Source of the DNA: Roseimicrobium sp. ORNL1
Lineage (GTDB): Bacteria; Verrucomicrobiota; Verrucomicrobiia; Verrucomicrobiales; Verrucomicrobiaceae
Reading direction: 5' to 3'
NCBI RefSeq assembly: GCF_011044495.1
Contig: NZ_CP049143.1
Location: 3,906,001-3,970,000, forward strand
DNA length: 64,000 bases
Part shown: positions 43,605-51,373 of the stretch, piece after piece
Numbering within the stretch: position 1 is the stretch's first letter
Layout: every line of letters begins with the position of its first letter
Translations under genes and position numbers: made by a program
Notes under the pieces: model-generated
Database searches by the model: none
The model's input: the letters and a program-made list of their open reading frames with translations, nothing else
What the model was told of the DNA's origin: nothing

Positions 43605-44036
43605 ATGACCAAACCCTGCTTCGAGCAATCCCTCTTCATCGGCGCGCCAGCCGCTGAGGTGTGGGCAGCGCTTACGACGAAGGCCTTTGTCGACCAATAC
43701 TACCTCGCTCCACTGCTGGTCCTTGAATTGCAGGATAGAGGACGCATCGCCTACGGTCTGGAGACTCCGATGATCGAGGGAATCGTTGCAAAGGTCGATC
43801 CTCCACGTGTCCTTGAGCATACGTTTGAATTCGCCGGAACACCGAATTCAGGAAGTGTGGTGACCTATGAAATCGAGCCTGTCGGAGACAGCATGTGCCT
43901 CCTGCGGCTTACCCACATGATATTCAAGGGAACTGATCAGATGATTGCCGATATTCGCGAGGGCTGGCCGGTGATTCTGTCCTCCCTCAAGACTCTGTTG
44001 GAGACCGGCAAGCCCCTCCCCTGGCCGAAGGATTGA
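43605..44036 (+). CDS. SRPBCC/AHSA1-like ligand-binding domain protein
   Basis: 143 residues from ATG 43605 (an earlier in-frame start at 43548 adds 19 atypical residues). CFEQSLFIGAPAAEVWAALTTKAFVDQYYL is the AHSA1/START-type opening, with the helix A-AEVWxALT and the W/Y contact; VLEHTFEFAGTPNSGSVVTYEIEPVGDSMCLLRLTHMIF gives the following strands and DIREGWPVILSSLKTLLETG is the characteristic C-terminal helix (xxGWxxxLxxLKxxLE). Small hydrophobic-ligand binding is the fold's usual role; the function here is unknown. It sits between flotillin and NfeD-like genes. Confidence 0.87.
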   Translation: MTKPCFEQSLFIGAPAAEVWAALTTKAFVDQYYLAPLLVLELQDRGRIAYGLETPMIEGIVAKVDPPRVLEHTFEFAGTPNSGSVVTYEIEPVGDSMCLLRLTHMIFKGTDQMIADIREGWPVILSSLKTLLETGKPLPWPKD

Positions 44037-44090
44037 TCCGGTCTCACGCTTCACCTACACTATCGTCAGAAATACACGATTTTCTCTCCC

Positions 44091-44657
44091 ATGCTGAATA
44101 TCTTCGACTGGAGCACCCTGGGTCTATTGCACAAGGTATTTGCCGTCATCGGCCTCGTCGCCCTGGCGCTGATCATCTTGCAGACACTGCTGGGGTTCCT
44201 GGGTGGCGATATTGATCATGAGTTCGATGTGAGTGGAGATCATAGTGGCACAGACCATGCCTGGGGCTTGTTTTCCGTGCGAGGCATGCTGGGCATCATG
44301 CTTGGTCTCGGCTGGGGCGGTCTCATCGCCCTACAGAAAGGATTCAGTGGCACCGCAGCCACTTTCATCGGTCTCGGCGTCGGCATCGTGATCGCGTTTT
44401 GCCTCGCCCTTCTCATGAAGGTCTTTCACGCGGCTCGCAGCGATGGCACCATCGACCTTCAGAACGCCGTGGGCCAGACCGGCAGCGTCTATCAACGCGT
44501 GCCTGCCAAACGCGACGGCATCGGCAAAGTACAAATCATGGTGCAGGGCCGCCTGCAAATGCTCGAAGCCTGCACCGATGCTGAGAACGACCTCATGCCA
44601 CAGAAGCACATCAAAGTAACGGGCGTGGTTTCGGGAAATACACTGCTGGTGGAGTGA
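44091..44657 (+). CDS. NfeD-like/YuaF-like membrane protein with C-terminal OB-fold
   Basis: 188 residues. Three membrane helices (about 15-38, 62-82 and 88-107) flank a polar acidic loop (GGDIDHEFDVSGDHSGTDH). The last 70 residues (NAVGQTGSVYQRVPAKRDGIGKVQIMVQGRLQMLEACTDAENDLMPQKHIKVTGVVSGNTLLVE) form the OB-fold of the NfeD family: G-x-xG...GxxGxVxV...GR...A.T....I..G..V.V..V.GxxLxVE. NfeD short forms are encoded next to flotillin and are thought to interact with it (as YuaF and FloT). Here the pair is split by an SRPBCC gene. Confidence 0.87.
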   Translation: MLNIFDWSTLGLLHKVFAVIGLVALALIILQTLLGFLGGDIDHEFDVSGDHSGTDHAWGLFSVRGMLGIMLGLGWGGLIALQKGFSGTAATFIGLGVGIVIAFCLALLMKVFHAARSDGTIDLQNAVGQTGSVYQRVPAKRDGIGKVQIMVQGRLQMLEACTDAENDLMPQKHIKVTGVVSGNTLLVE

Positions 44658-44659
44658 AT

Positions 44660-45053
44660 GTAGTCCGCCGAGCCTCAGCGGTTGCCCGTCAGGTTACGAG
44701 AACAGTGCGACATCACAGCGAAGCGGGAACATGCACGAATGATCCGGACACTTTGACGCGCAGCGTCCTTGGACTGCGTGCAGCCCTGCTGCCGCTTTCC
44801 TAATGTACAGCCTGCTGCACGCTACACCGCGACGAAGTCGCCACGCTTCCCCGGACACGTCACCTTGCGAGCGAGTGTCACCATCGCCACAGCAGGCTGT
44901 GGACTCTGCAAAGCGGCAGCAGGGCTGCACGCAGTCCAAGGCCTTCGGCACCACTTCCACATCCTCAACCTGACGTTCTCGTGCAAGGAGCGGGACTTGC
45001 GGCTATACCGCATCCCGCAATAACGCACACACCGCCGAAGCCCCTGCGGACTA
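44660..45053. repeat. Nested inverted-repeat element (REP/MITE-like)
   Basis: This 405-bp gap without a gene is built as a palindrome. A perfect 32-bp inverted repeat occupies 44767-44798 and 44910-44941; pairing continues imperfectly inward (TACAGCCTGCTG against CACAGCCTGCTG) to about 55 bp per arm. The outer ends also match: TAGTCCGC at about 44661 is repeated inverted at about 45045-45052. Such folding suggests a transcribed hairpin or a small non-autonomous mobile element. No ORF is credible. It lies between nfeD (plus) and marC (minus), so it may also act as a bidirectional terminator. Confidence 0.75.
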
Positions 45054-45062
45054 CTTTCCTTC

Positions 45063-45662
45063 CTACACCGCCTTCATGAACTCCTTGATACCGCGGAGGA
45101 ACATCTCCACAGCAATCGCCGTCAGCAGCAGACCCATCAGCCGCTCCATGGCCTGAAGCCCGCGCTCGCCCAGCACACGTGCGATGCGCTCGCTCAGCAA
45201 TAGCACCACGGTGGTCACGCTCATCGCGAGTACGATCGCCAGGATCGCCGTGCCCTTGCCCACTTGATGCTCCGAGCCGAGCAGGATCACCGTCGCCAGT
45301 GCCGAAGGCCCCACCAGCATCGGTATCGCCAGCGGCACAATGAAAGGCTCCCCTTCCGGCATCCCGCCAAAGACCTTCGCCGAGGACTCAAACACCATGC
45401 GCAGAGCAATCAGAAACAAGATGATCGCGCCCGCAATCCCCAGCGAACTTTGCGAAAGTCCCAGCACCTTCAAGAACTGATCCCCAACCCACAGGAAGAG
45501 TATCAGCAACACCGTCGCCACCGCGCACTCCCGCAGCACGATCGTTTTCCTCCGCGCCGACGGTGCCCCCCGCAGCAGCGCGATGAAAGTAGGGATGTTG
45601 CCAATCGGGTCCAGCACCAGAAGCAAGAGGACAAATGCGTTGAGCCAGGCGGGAGGGGTCAT
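45063..45662 (-). CDS. MarC family integral membrane protein
   Basis: 199 residues, six helices. LNAFVLLLLVLDPIGNIPTFIALLRG is the MarC/YchE opening (D-P-x-G), LRECAVATVLLILFLWVGDQFLKVLGLSQSSLGIAGAIILFLIALRMVF and FIVPLAIPMLVGPSALATVILL follow the family order, and LMGLLLTAIAVEMFLRGIK is the C-terminal helix (G-L-x-L-x-A-[IV]). Function of the family is not established; the old link to multiple antibiotic resistance did not hold. The last codons approach the inverted-repeat element. Confidence 0.9.
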   Translation of the reverse strand: MTPPAWLNAFVLLLLVLDPIGNIPTFIALLRGAPSARRKTIVLRECAVATVLLILFLWVGDQFLKVLGLSQSSLGIAGAIILFLIALRMVFESSAKVFGGMPEGEPFIVPLAIPMLVGPSALATVILLGSEHQVGKGTAILAIVLAMSVTTVVLLLSERIARVLGERGLQAMERLMGLLLTAIAVEMFLRGIKEFMKAV

Positions 45663-45732
45663 ATCAGATCAGAAGTTCACGATGGAATGCTGAAGACGGA
45701 CCTCCCGGTAGGAAGGAACTCCTGCGCGTTTG

Positions 45733-45771
45733 CATATGGCAGTCGAAGACGGTGAAAAGCTTCGCCATATG
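45733..45771 (-). repeat. Hairpin-forming inverted repeat upstream of marC
   Basis: CATATGGC at 45733-45740 and GCCATATG at 45764-45771 are complementary; inside them CGAAG and CTTCG also pair, giving about 12 paired bases with a short bulge and an 11-base loop. It lies about 70 bp upstream of the marC start in a 257-bp gap that otherwise holds nothing I can name. It could be an operator or leader hairpin. Confidence 0.4.
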
Positions 45772-45919
45772 AACCGGTCTGCCCATGTCCGGATGATCCA
45801 AAACAGGACTGCTCTCGAAGAGACATTGTCCTGACAAACGCAGACGAGAATTTTATCTCGATAGGCCTGCTCATGCCTCGCATTCTATGCGACCGTCTTC
45901 TCCTTTGATACAGAAAAGA

Positions 45920-45994
45920 TGGCGACCCCTACGGGAATCGAACCCGTGTTACAGCCGTGAAAGGGCCGTGTCCTAACCGCTAGACGAAAGGGTC
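45920..45994 (-). tRNA. tRNA-Glu, anticodon TTC
   Basis: Read on the minus strand the gene begins GACCCTTTCGTCTAGCGG and ends GGTTCGATTCCCG followed by AGGGGTC-G-CCA. The acceptor stem pairs GACCCTT with AGGGGTC (one G-T pair). The anticodon loop CCTTTCACGG places TTC at 45961-45959; the D arm (TCTAGCGGTTAGGACA) and the T loop TTCGATT are standard for tRNA-Glu. CCA is encoded. 75 bases including CCA. Confidence 0.95.
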
Positions 45995-46008
45995 TTGTTG
46001 AGCGGGCG

Positions 46009-46039
46009 TTTATAATGCTTAGGGATGAAGAAGATGCAA
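46009..46039 (-). promoter_or_regulatory. Sigma70-type promoter of tRNA-Glu
   Basis: On the minus strand TTGCAT (46039-46034) and TATAAA (46014-46009) are separated by 19 bp, and the -10 box ends 14 bp before the first tRNA base. Match is 4 of 6 for -35 and 5 of 6 for -10; the spacer is slightly long. Confidence 0.5.
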
Positions 46040-46062
46040 CTACTTTTTGATGTTTTTCGGCG

Positions 46063-47400
46063 TTAGTTTTTGCCGGAAAGAAGATCAACCGTGCGCACCG
46101 TCGCGCCCGTATGAGGGTCGAGGGCTTTGCGCCCAGCCAGAGCGAGTTGCTGCCCTTTCTGGGGCGATTGCATCAGCGAACGAATCGCGACCTCGGCGGC
46201 ATCGACATCAGCCACTTCCAGGGCCCCGCCATGCTGCAGGAGCAGATCCTTCAGCGCCGAGAAGTTCTCCATGTGCGGGCCGAAGACCACCGGCTTCCCG
46301 GCCACGATTGCTTCCGCAGGATTCTGTCCGCCCGTGCCGAGAAAACTCTTCCCAATCACCACCACGCTCGCAAGGTACTGCCAGGCACGCAGCTCACCCG
46401 TGGAGTTCACCACCAGGACGTCTCCTGCAGAGGCTGTGGCCTCCCCGCCAAGCGCGGATCTCAGCCGCACCTGCAGGCCCACTCCTTCCAGCTCCTTCGC
46501 AATCTCCTCACCACGCTCGGCGTGACGAGGCACTACAACATAATACACCCCGGGCACATCCTTGCGCAAACGCTGGTACATCTTCGCCAGCGCCAGTTCC
46601 TCTCCGGAATGCGTGCTCGCGGCAAGCAGGATGGGACGCTCCGCCGTGATGCCTATGTTGGAAAGCAATGCCCGGAATGCGGCCACCTGCTCCACCGGCT
46701 CCTTCTCACCTGCCGTATCAAACTTGATGCTCCCCGTGTGCACGATACATCCTGGCCGAATGCCCAGCGCGGAAGCGAATCGCTGCGGGTCGTCCGCCTC
46801 CTGCACGCCCACGTGGTCGAGCATCTCATAGATGGGCTCCACCAGGAAACGCACCTTGCGGAAGCGCCGCTCAGATCGCGGGGAGAGGCGTGCATTCACC
46901 AGGCTCACTGGGATGCCGCGTGCATGACAGGCCTGCACCAGATTCGGCCACACCTCCGCTTCCACCAGCACGAGCTGGCTCGGCTGAATCAGGTTCAGAA
47001 AACGACGCACGCCACGCCAGTCATCCAGCGCGCTGTACATGGGGATCACCCGCCCGTCACACTTCGCAGCAAAGTCCTCAAACTGCCGCAGTCCGGTCGG
47101 CGTGGTCGTGGTCACGAAGAAGCCAAGGTCCGGACGCCGCTTGCGCAGCTCACGGATGAGCTTCACCGCAATGCCCACCTCACCCACGCTCACCGCGTGA
47201 ATCCACCACAGCTCGCCGGTACTGCGAAGAGCACGCACCCTGTTTTCGTCATCAACATCAAAGTGCCCGAACCTCTGCCAGAGATCATACGCCTTCCCCC
47301 CGCGCGCTTTCATCTTCTTCCAGGCTTTGGGCGCCATGGCCAGGAACATCAGGGGCTGGAGACAATTGTAGAGCAGCAGCACCAGGAATCGCACCATCAT
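46063..47400 (-). CDS. waaA: 3-deoxy-D-manno-octulosonic acid (Kdo) transferase
   Basis: 445 residues. An N-terminal membrane anchor (MVRFLVLLLYNCLQPLMFLAM) leads to the GT30 domain: WWIHAVSVGEVGIAVKLIRELRKRRP (H-[AS]-x-S-[VG]-GE with the catalytic Glu), LVLVEAEVWPNLVQACHARGIPVSLVNARLSPRS, and in the C-lobe PILLAASTHSGEE, VVPRHAERGEEI and KSFLGTGGQNPAEAIVAGKPVVFGPHMENF, all standard for KdtA. It transfers one or more Kdo residues to lipid IVA, so the organism makes a Kdo-containing LPS. Its first 116 bp overlap the end of rsmD in another frame. Confidence 0.95.
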   Translation of the reverse strand: MMVRFLVLLLYNCLQPLMFLAMAPKAWKKMKARGGKAYDLWQRFGHFDVDDENRVRALRSTGELWWIHAVSVGEVGIAVKLIRELRKRRPDLGFFVTTTTPTGLRQFEDFAAKCDGRVIPMYSALDDWRGVRRFLNLIQPSQLVLVEAEVWPNLVQACHARGIPVSLVNARLSPRSERRFRKVRFLVEPIYEMLDHVGVQEADDPQRFASALGIRPGCIVHTGSIKFDTAGEKEPVEQVAAFRALLSNIGITAERPILLAASTHSGEELALAKMYQRLRKDVPGVYYVVVPRHAERGEEIAKELEGVGLQVRLRSALGGEATASAGDVLVVNSTGELRAWQYLASVVVIGKSFLGTGGQNPAEAIVAGKPVVFGPHMENFSALKDLLLQHGGALEVADVDAAEVAIRSLMQSPQKGQQLALAGRKALDPHTGATVRTVDLLSGKN

Positions 47401-47965
47401 GTAGAGTCGGAAGTTGCAGGATAAGAATGCGGGTGGAGCCGTACGCGCGATCGCGAATGACGTCCCATCCGGCGATAGCTCCGTCGCCGCCCTTTGTCAC
47501 CATGCTTTCCAGCACGAAGATGCCTCCGGGCTGCAGCACAGTGCGCAGGTTCTCATCTGCCAGGAGCTTCATCCCAAAGTCGATGTCACCCGGCTTCTTG
47601 GCGTAAGGTGGATCTGCAAAGATGATGTCAAAGCGCGTGCCGCCTTCCACGAGCCGCCGCAAGGCCGCAAACGCATCTGCCTTTACGATCTGGCCGCCCT
47701 TCAGTCGCGAGCGGGTGAGGTTGTCCTGAATGATGGAGGCGGCCTGGCCCTGCTGCTCCACGAAGGTGGCTTGGGCCGCACCCCGGCTCAGCGCTTCCAG
47801 CCCCATGCCTCCGGAGCCGGCAAAGAGATCCAATACCCGAGCCTCCACCACCGATTCGCCCAGCATGGAGAATACCGCTTCACGCACGCGGTCCGTGGTG
47901 GGGCGTGTCACACTGGGGGGGACTTTGACCGGGATGCCCCCGGCACTTCCTGCGATGATCCTCAT
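47285..47965 (-). CDS. rsmD: 16S rRNA (guanine966-N2)-methyltransferase
   Basis: 226 residues. MRIIAGSAGGIPVKVPPSVTRPTTDRVREAVFSMLG is the RsmD opening (G-x-x-[KR]G...RPT-x-DRV-[KR]EA-[LV]F-[NS]). VLDLFAGSGGMGLEALSRGA is SAM motif I and FDIIFADPPYAKKPG holds the DPPY base-binding motif. It methylates G966 of 16S rRNA. The recognisable fold ends near YGSTRILILQL (about residue 185); the last 40 residues read through the start of waaA in a different frame and look non-homologous. The stop at 47285 is real in the sequence, so the overlap is genuine unless there is a frameshift. Confidence 0.92.
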   Translation of the reverse strand: MRIIAGSAGGIPVKVPPSVTRPTTDRVREAVFSMLGESVVEARVLDLFAGSGGMGLEALSRGAAQATFVEQQGQAASIIQDNLTRSRLKGGQIVKADAFAALRRLVEGGTRFDIIFADPPYAKKPGDIDFGMKLLADENLRTVLQPGGIFVLESMVTKGGDGAIAGWDVIRDRAYGSTRILILQLPTLHDGAIPGAAALQLSPAPDVPGHGAQSLEEDESARGEGV

Positions 47966-47985
47966 GGAGTAGCACTCTCTCCCAC

Positions 47986-48936
47986 CTACTTCCGCGCGGT
48001 GCCACCACTTTGATCGCGCCGCATGATTTCCTCCCGTGCACGATCCAGCATCTCCCGCTCTTCGCTGCTCAGGCTGTCCAGCCCATGTTCGGCAATCTTG
48101 TCCAGCAGCGGGTCAATCTCCCGGGCAATGAAATCCCGGGTACTGACCGGCGGTGGCAGGGCAGCTGGCTCCTCTACCACTCGCGCGGCGCGCTTGCGGC
48201 GGGGCACACCCGCAAAGGCGCGTGCCTCTTCCGTGCGTTGCCGTTCGTTCCACATCCTCTCATACGTGACCGGCGGCCCGCCGTAGCCCAGCAGGCGGAC
48301 GAACCACCAGCCCGCCAGGGCTCCACCGAGATGCGCAAAGTAAGAACCCTCCGTGGGCCACACTCTGGTGATTTGTGCCAGGGCAAGAACAGAGGTCACG
48401 CCCATGGCACACATGGCCACCGTCCAGAACCGGAGTCTGGCGGGAAGCACGAAGTGCAGCATGGCACTCACCGACTCCTGCGGCAGCATCGCCGCCAGGG
48501 CAAGGAAGGTGCCATAGGTGGCAGCAGAGGCACCCATCACGACTGGATGCTGGCCCAAGGCAAGACCCACGACCGCCTGGGAGGCAGCACCCACCACTCC
48601 GGAAAGGAAGTAGATGTACAGGAAATGCTTGGCACCCAACAGGGCCTGTACTGCCTTCCCAGCCAGGAAAAGCGCGGTGCAGTTCAGCGCCACATGCACC
48701 AGTCCCTGGTGCACGAACAAGTGGGTGAAGAGTGTCCAGACCCGGCCATCCATCAGGGCCGCCAGGGAGAATGTACCCCAGGGACGGCCTCTCTCATCCA
48801 CCGCCATGCGGAAAAGGTGCTGCAACAGGAAGACCGCGACATTGAGGAGGATCAATGCTGTCACAGCGTCTGGCATCAGATCCTTCCAGCGGAAGGATCG
48901 CCGCCCACGCATGTAGTCTCGGTCATGCAGAGCCAT
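47986..48936 (-). CDS. Rhomboid family intramembrane serine protease
   Basis: 316 residues. Six helices occupy about 25-215. The catalytic Ser137 lies in MGASAATYG (G-x-S-x-x-x-[FY]-G) and His202 in YFAHLGGALAGW (H-x-G-G-x-x-x-G), the rhomboid dyad; WTLFTHLFVHQGLVHVALNCTAL at about 67-89 is the conserved loop plus helix 2 with the oxyanion Asn85. A soluble, charged C-terminal tail of about 100 residues (RKRAARVVEEP, then LLDKIAEHGLDSLSSEEREMLDRA) resembles the short helical motif often fused to verrucomicrobial rhomboids. It cleaves membrane-anchored substrates; which is unknown. Confidence 0.9.
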   Translation of the reverse strand: MALHDRDYMRGRRSFRWKDLMPDAVTALILLNVAVFLLQHLFRMAVDERGRPWGTFSLAALMDGRVWTLFTHLFVHQGLVHVALNCTALFLAGKAVQALLGAKHFLYIYFLSGVVGAASQAVVGLALGQHPVVMGASAATYGTFLALAAMLPQESVSAMLHFVLPARLRFWTVAMCAMGVTSVLALAQITRVWPTEGSYFAHLGGALAGWWFVRLLGYGGPPVTYERMWNERQRTEEARAFAGVPRRKRAARVVEEPAALPPPVSTRDFIAREIDPLLDKIAEHGLDSLSSEEREMLDRAREEIMRRDQSGGTARK

Positions 48937-48969
48937 GTGAATTGTATTTCCTTCTTACCACAGATCGGC

Positions 48970-49467
48970 TCAGCGCGCCAAATCCACATGTGAAAAATCC
49001 ATGGTCTCCGTATCCCACATCCCAAAACCCGGCTGGCCAAACCGGCCCATCACCTCTCCCGGGTTTGCCCAGAGGGTGTGGCCAATCTGGTGGATGTACC
49101 GCTGGTGGTCGTGCCCGCTGAAGACCGCGTCATAAGCCCCGCTCTCCGCCAGCCGCCGGGCGATGTCCGGGTAGTGGTTCAGCCCCACCTTCCTCCCACC
49201 CAGCTCGATTTCGGCGAGCTGCCCGTGCAGGGTCACCTGCGGGTGCTTCGCCGCCACCCTCGAGATGAGAAAGGTGTCTCCATCGTTGTTGCCGAAGACC
49301 ACGTGAATCGGACCTCTGAATCCCTCCGCCAGCTGTGCCAGTGTGAAGGGGGCGCAAAAATCCCCAAGGAACAGCAACACCTCCGCGCCTGAATCATGGA
49401 TTTGGCCCAAGATTGTTTCCAGGTTCCAGATGTTGTCGTGAATGTCACTTACAATGGCGGCTTTCAT
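48970..49467 (-). CDS. Metallophosphoesterase, YfcE/MJ0936-like
   Basis: ATG 49467 gives MKAAIVSDIHDNIWNLETILGQIHDSGAEVLLFLGDFCAPF, 165 residues. The metal-binding set is visible: D-x-H in SDIHDN, GD in FLGDFC, GNND in VFGNNDGD, H in LNHYPDIA, and G-H-[DT]-H in FSGHDHQRY. NPGEVMG near the end is also typical. It is predicted to hydrolyse phosphodiesters (YfcE and MJ0936 act on bis-pNPP and related substrates). It lies 33 bp upstream of the rhomboid gene on the same strand. Confidence 0.9.
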   Translation of the reverse strand: MKAAIVSDIHDNIWNLETILGQIHDSGAEVLLFLGDFCAPFTLAQLAEGFRGPIHVVFGNNDGDTFLISRVAAKHPQVTLHGQLAEIELGGRKVGLNHYPDIARRLAESGAYDAVFSGHDHQRYIHQIGHTLWANPGEVMGRFGQPGFGMWDTETMDFSHVDLAR

Positions 49468-49608
49468 GCAAATTGAGAACAAAGGTTTGGCCATCCAAAT
49501 GGGTCATCAGGGGATTTCCCATTTGACGCCCAATTTGCCAGCGTCTAGGGCTTGCGCGAACGAAGAATCACCGCACACTAGCCGTTCGCCTCACAAGTCC
49601 AGTACTGT

Positions 49609-50214
49609 ATGAATTTTCGCGCCATCATTGCCACCCTCGGCATCGCACTCGCCATCAGCCTTCCCGCCCCAGCGGAAAATCTGCCTGCAGACCATCCCGC
49701 GACCGGATTGGTGAAGTCGTACCTCGAAACCGTGGCAAAACAGGACTGGAAGACAGTGTCCGCCATGCTGCAGCCCACCTTCTTGGAGCGCCGCCGCCTC
49801 AGCTTGATCAACAACGTGAAGAACTCCGAGACCATGTCTGTGGAGGCCACCAAGCTCGCCATGCTCGGCGTAAAGGACATCAAGGACCTTGAGAAGATGA
49901 CCCCGCAGGAGGCCTTCATCGCCGACCGTGAGGCCGTGCATAAGCGCATGAAGGTGAGCCCTGAGGATCTCAAGAAGAAGCAGGACACCCTCCAGATCAA
50001 TGTCCTCGGCCTTGTTCCTGAAGACGGTGGCAAGATCGTTCACGCGCTGATCCGCACCACGCAGGACACCACGAAGGTGAAAATCGAAGAGCTCCTGCTC
50101 GTCTCCCTCGTCCAGGACAAGGAAGACACCAAGAAGTGGTTCATCGTTCCGGACATGCAGCAGCCGATCGCCACGGAGATTGGCGGTGCAGCCAAGCCCG
50201 CCGCTGCTCCCTGA
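49609..50214 (+). CDS. Secreted protein of unknown function
   Basis: 201 residues. MNFRAIIATLGIALAISLPAPAENL is a signal peptide with likely cleavage after PAPA or AEN. The mature part is mainly alpha-helical at first (VKSYLETVAKQDWKTVSAMLQPTFLERRRLSLINNVKNSETMSVEATKLAML) and then beta-like (KKKQDTLQINVLGLVPEDGGKIVHALIRTTQDTTKVKIEELLLVSLVQDKEDTKKWFIVPDMQ). The second half resembles DUF4878/SnoaL-like lumazine-binding proteins, a cautious comparison. A strong terminator follows 26 bp after the stop. Confidence 0.82.
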   Translation: MNFRAIIATLGIALAISLPAPAENLPADHPATGLVKSYLETVAKQDWKTVSAMLQPTFLERRRLSLINNVKNSETMSVEATKLAMLGVKDIKDLEKMTPQEAFIADREAVHKRMKVSPEDLKKKQDTLQINVLGLVPEDGGKIVHALIRTTQDTTKVKIEELLLVSLVQDKEDTKKWFIVPDMQQPIATEIGGAAKPAAAP

Positions 50215-50240
50215 TAGCGCCACGACAATTTTCTCTGCAA

Positions 50241-50267
50241 AGCCCCGCCACCCGGCGGGGCTTTTTT
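50241..50267 (+). terminator. Rho-independent terminator
   Basis: AGCCCCGCC (50241-50249) pairs perfectly with GGCGGGGCT (50254-50262) around the loop ACCC, followed by six T. It ends the transcript of the secreted-protein gene at 49609-50214. Confidence 0.92.
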
Positions 50268-50349
50268 GTACCTGCTACCCACGCTACGTCTCCCCCACCC
50301 GTCTTCCGGGTTGGTTGACAGGCCCGTGGACAATGCGAATGCTTGCGTC

Positions 50350-50739
50350 ATGGACTCCACCAGTGCCGTCACCACCGCAACGACTGGTCCGTTGCTCATT
50401 CGGCACGAAGGCCACACTCCCCGCGAGCGCAGCACCTGCGGCTGGCGGGACCGTCTTATCAGTCGCGAAGACGCCAGCCTCTCCCCCGCCGCATGGGCTC
50501 ACGCGGTGGATATCGATGGCGCCAAGCTGCACTACCACAAGCGCTCCACCGAGCTCTACTACGTGCTGGAAGGCAGCGGCAGCGTGCTGCTGGATGGCGT
50601 GGAGCAGGAAGTGCACGCCGGGTCCTTGGTACACATCCCACCCGGTGTCGTCCACGGCGCCCGCGGCCGCATGCGCGTCCTGGTGGTGGGCATCCCGGAC
50701 ATTGCGGAGGATGATTACTTCGAAATGGAGCAGGTATAG
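50350..50739 (+). CDS. Small cupin-domain protein
   Basis: 129 residues from ATG 50350; the frame is open to 50266 but that part lies over the terminator of the previous gene. The cupin motif 1 is AKLHYHKRSTELYYVLEGSG (H-x-H...E), and motif 2 VHIPPGVVHGARG (P-x2-x-H). This predicts a single double-stranded beta-helix with a metal bound by His, His, Glu and His. A sugar isomerase or a ligand-sensing role is possible. Substrate unknown. Confidence 0.85.
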   Translation: MDSTSAVTTATTGPLLIRHEGHTPRERSTCGWRDRLISREDASLSPAAWAHAVDIDGAKLHYHKRSTELYYVLEGSGSVLLDGVEQEVHAGSLVHIPPGVVHGARGRMRVLVVGIPDIAEDDYFEMEQV

Positions 50740-50799
50740 GAGAGCGTGGTGAGCGGACGGCTCCGTGCTTGAGTCAGGCTCAGTTTACCCCTTCGGATC

Positions 50800-51363
50800 A
50801 TGGCGTTGGTTTTGGAGTACGATTTCGGGACCGAGGAGGAGTTTGTGAAATTCCGCCTGCAGAATCCTCATGCCTACAACTCTCATTGGTACTCCCAGCG
50901 GGAGACGATTGGTTATTGGGCCGCCCTGGCCATCGTTGGCGGAGTCTCCGCGTTCATGGCGGGGCACTATTTCGTGCTGGCAGTATTCGTGGTGGTGTTT
51001 GCCATCTACGCGTACAGACAGGGCCCCACTCCCAAGAGGTACTGGTCCTTGGTTCGAAAGTCTTTCGGAGAAAACAGGAAACTGCGGGTGCGTTTTGAAG
51101 TGTTGGATGAGGGCCTCCGTCAGACCGTGTGTGACATGCAATCCTTCATCCCGTGGTCAGCCATCCGCGGCTTCGTATTGTTCGAGGGGATCCTGTTCAT
51201 CCAACTTGCGAGTGAAGGTATGACCGCCGTGGGCAGAAGAAACCTGGTGCCGACGTCCGGCATCGACGACCTCATGCGCGTGCTGAAGGAGTATTCCATT
51301 GAGGAACTCCCCCAGCCTCCCGTTTATGCCGATCCGGCCTCTGAGGCTTCATGGATCGGTTAA
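50800..51363 (+). CDS. YcxB-like membrane protein
   Basis: 187 residues. An acidic N terminus (LEYDFGTEEEFVKFRL) precedes two membrane helices (IGYWAALAIVGGVSAFMAGHYFVLAVFVVVFAIYAYR), then a C-terminal soluble domain with the pattern VRFEVLDEGLRQTVCDMQSFIPWSAIRGFVLFEGILFIQLASEGMTAVGRRNLVPTSGIDDLMRVLKEY. The W-x-x-[IV]xx...lfi....... PrraF/L pattern is that of the YcxB family. Function unknown. Located between the two cupins, 60 bp downstream of the first. Confidence 0.8.
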   Translation: MALVLEYDFGTEEEFVKFRLQNPHAYNSHWYSQRETIGYWAALAIVGGVSAFMAGHYFVLAVFVVVFAIYAYRQGPTPKRYWSLVRKSFGENRKLRVRFEVLDEGLRQTVCDMQSFIPWSAIRGFVLFEGILFIQLASEGMTAVGRRNLVPTSGIDDLMRVLKEYSIEELPQPPVYADPASEASWIG

Positions 51364-51373
51364 GCTAGGCCTG

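Noticed and set aside
47285-47400. Possible frameshift splitting rsmD
   Set aside because: The RsmD fold is complete before this stretch and waaA is intact in its own frame, so an overlap explains the data without a sequencing error; kept only as a finding.
46111-47424. 437-codon plus-strand frame opposite waaA
   Set aside because: Shadow of a canonical KdtA; translation is rich in Arg, His and Gln with no recognisable block.
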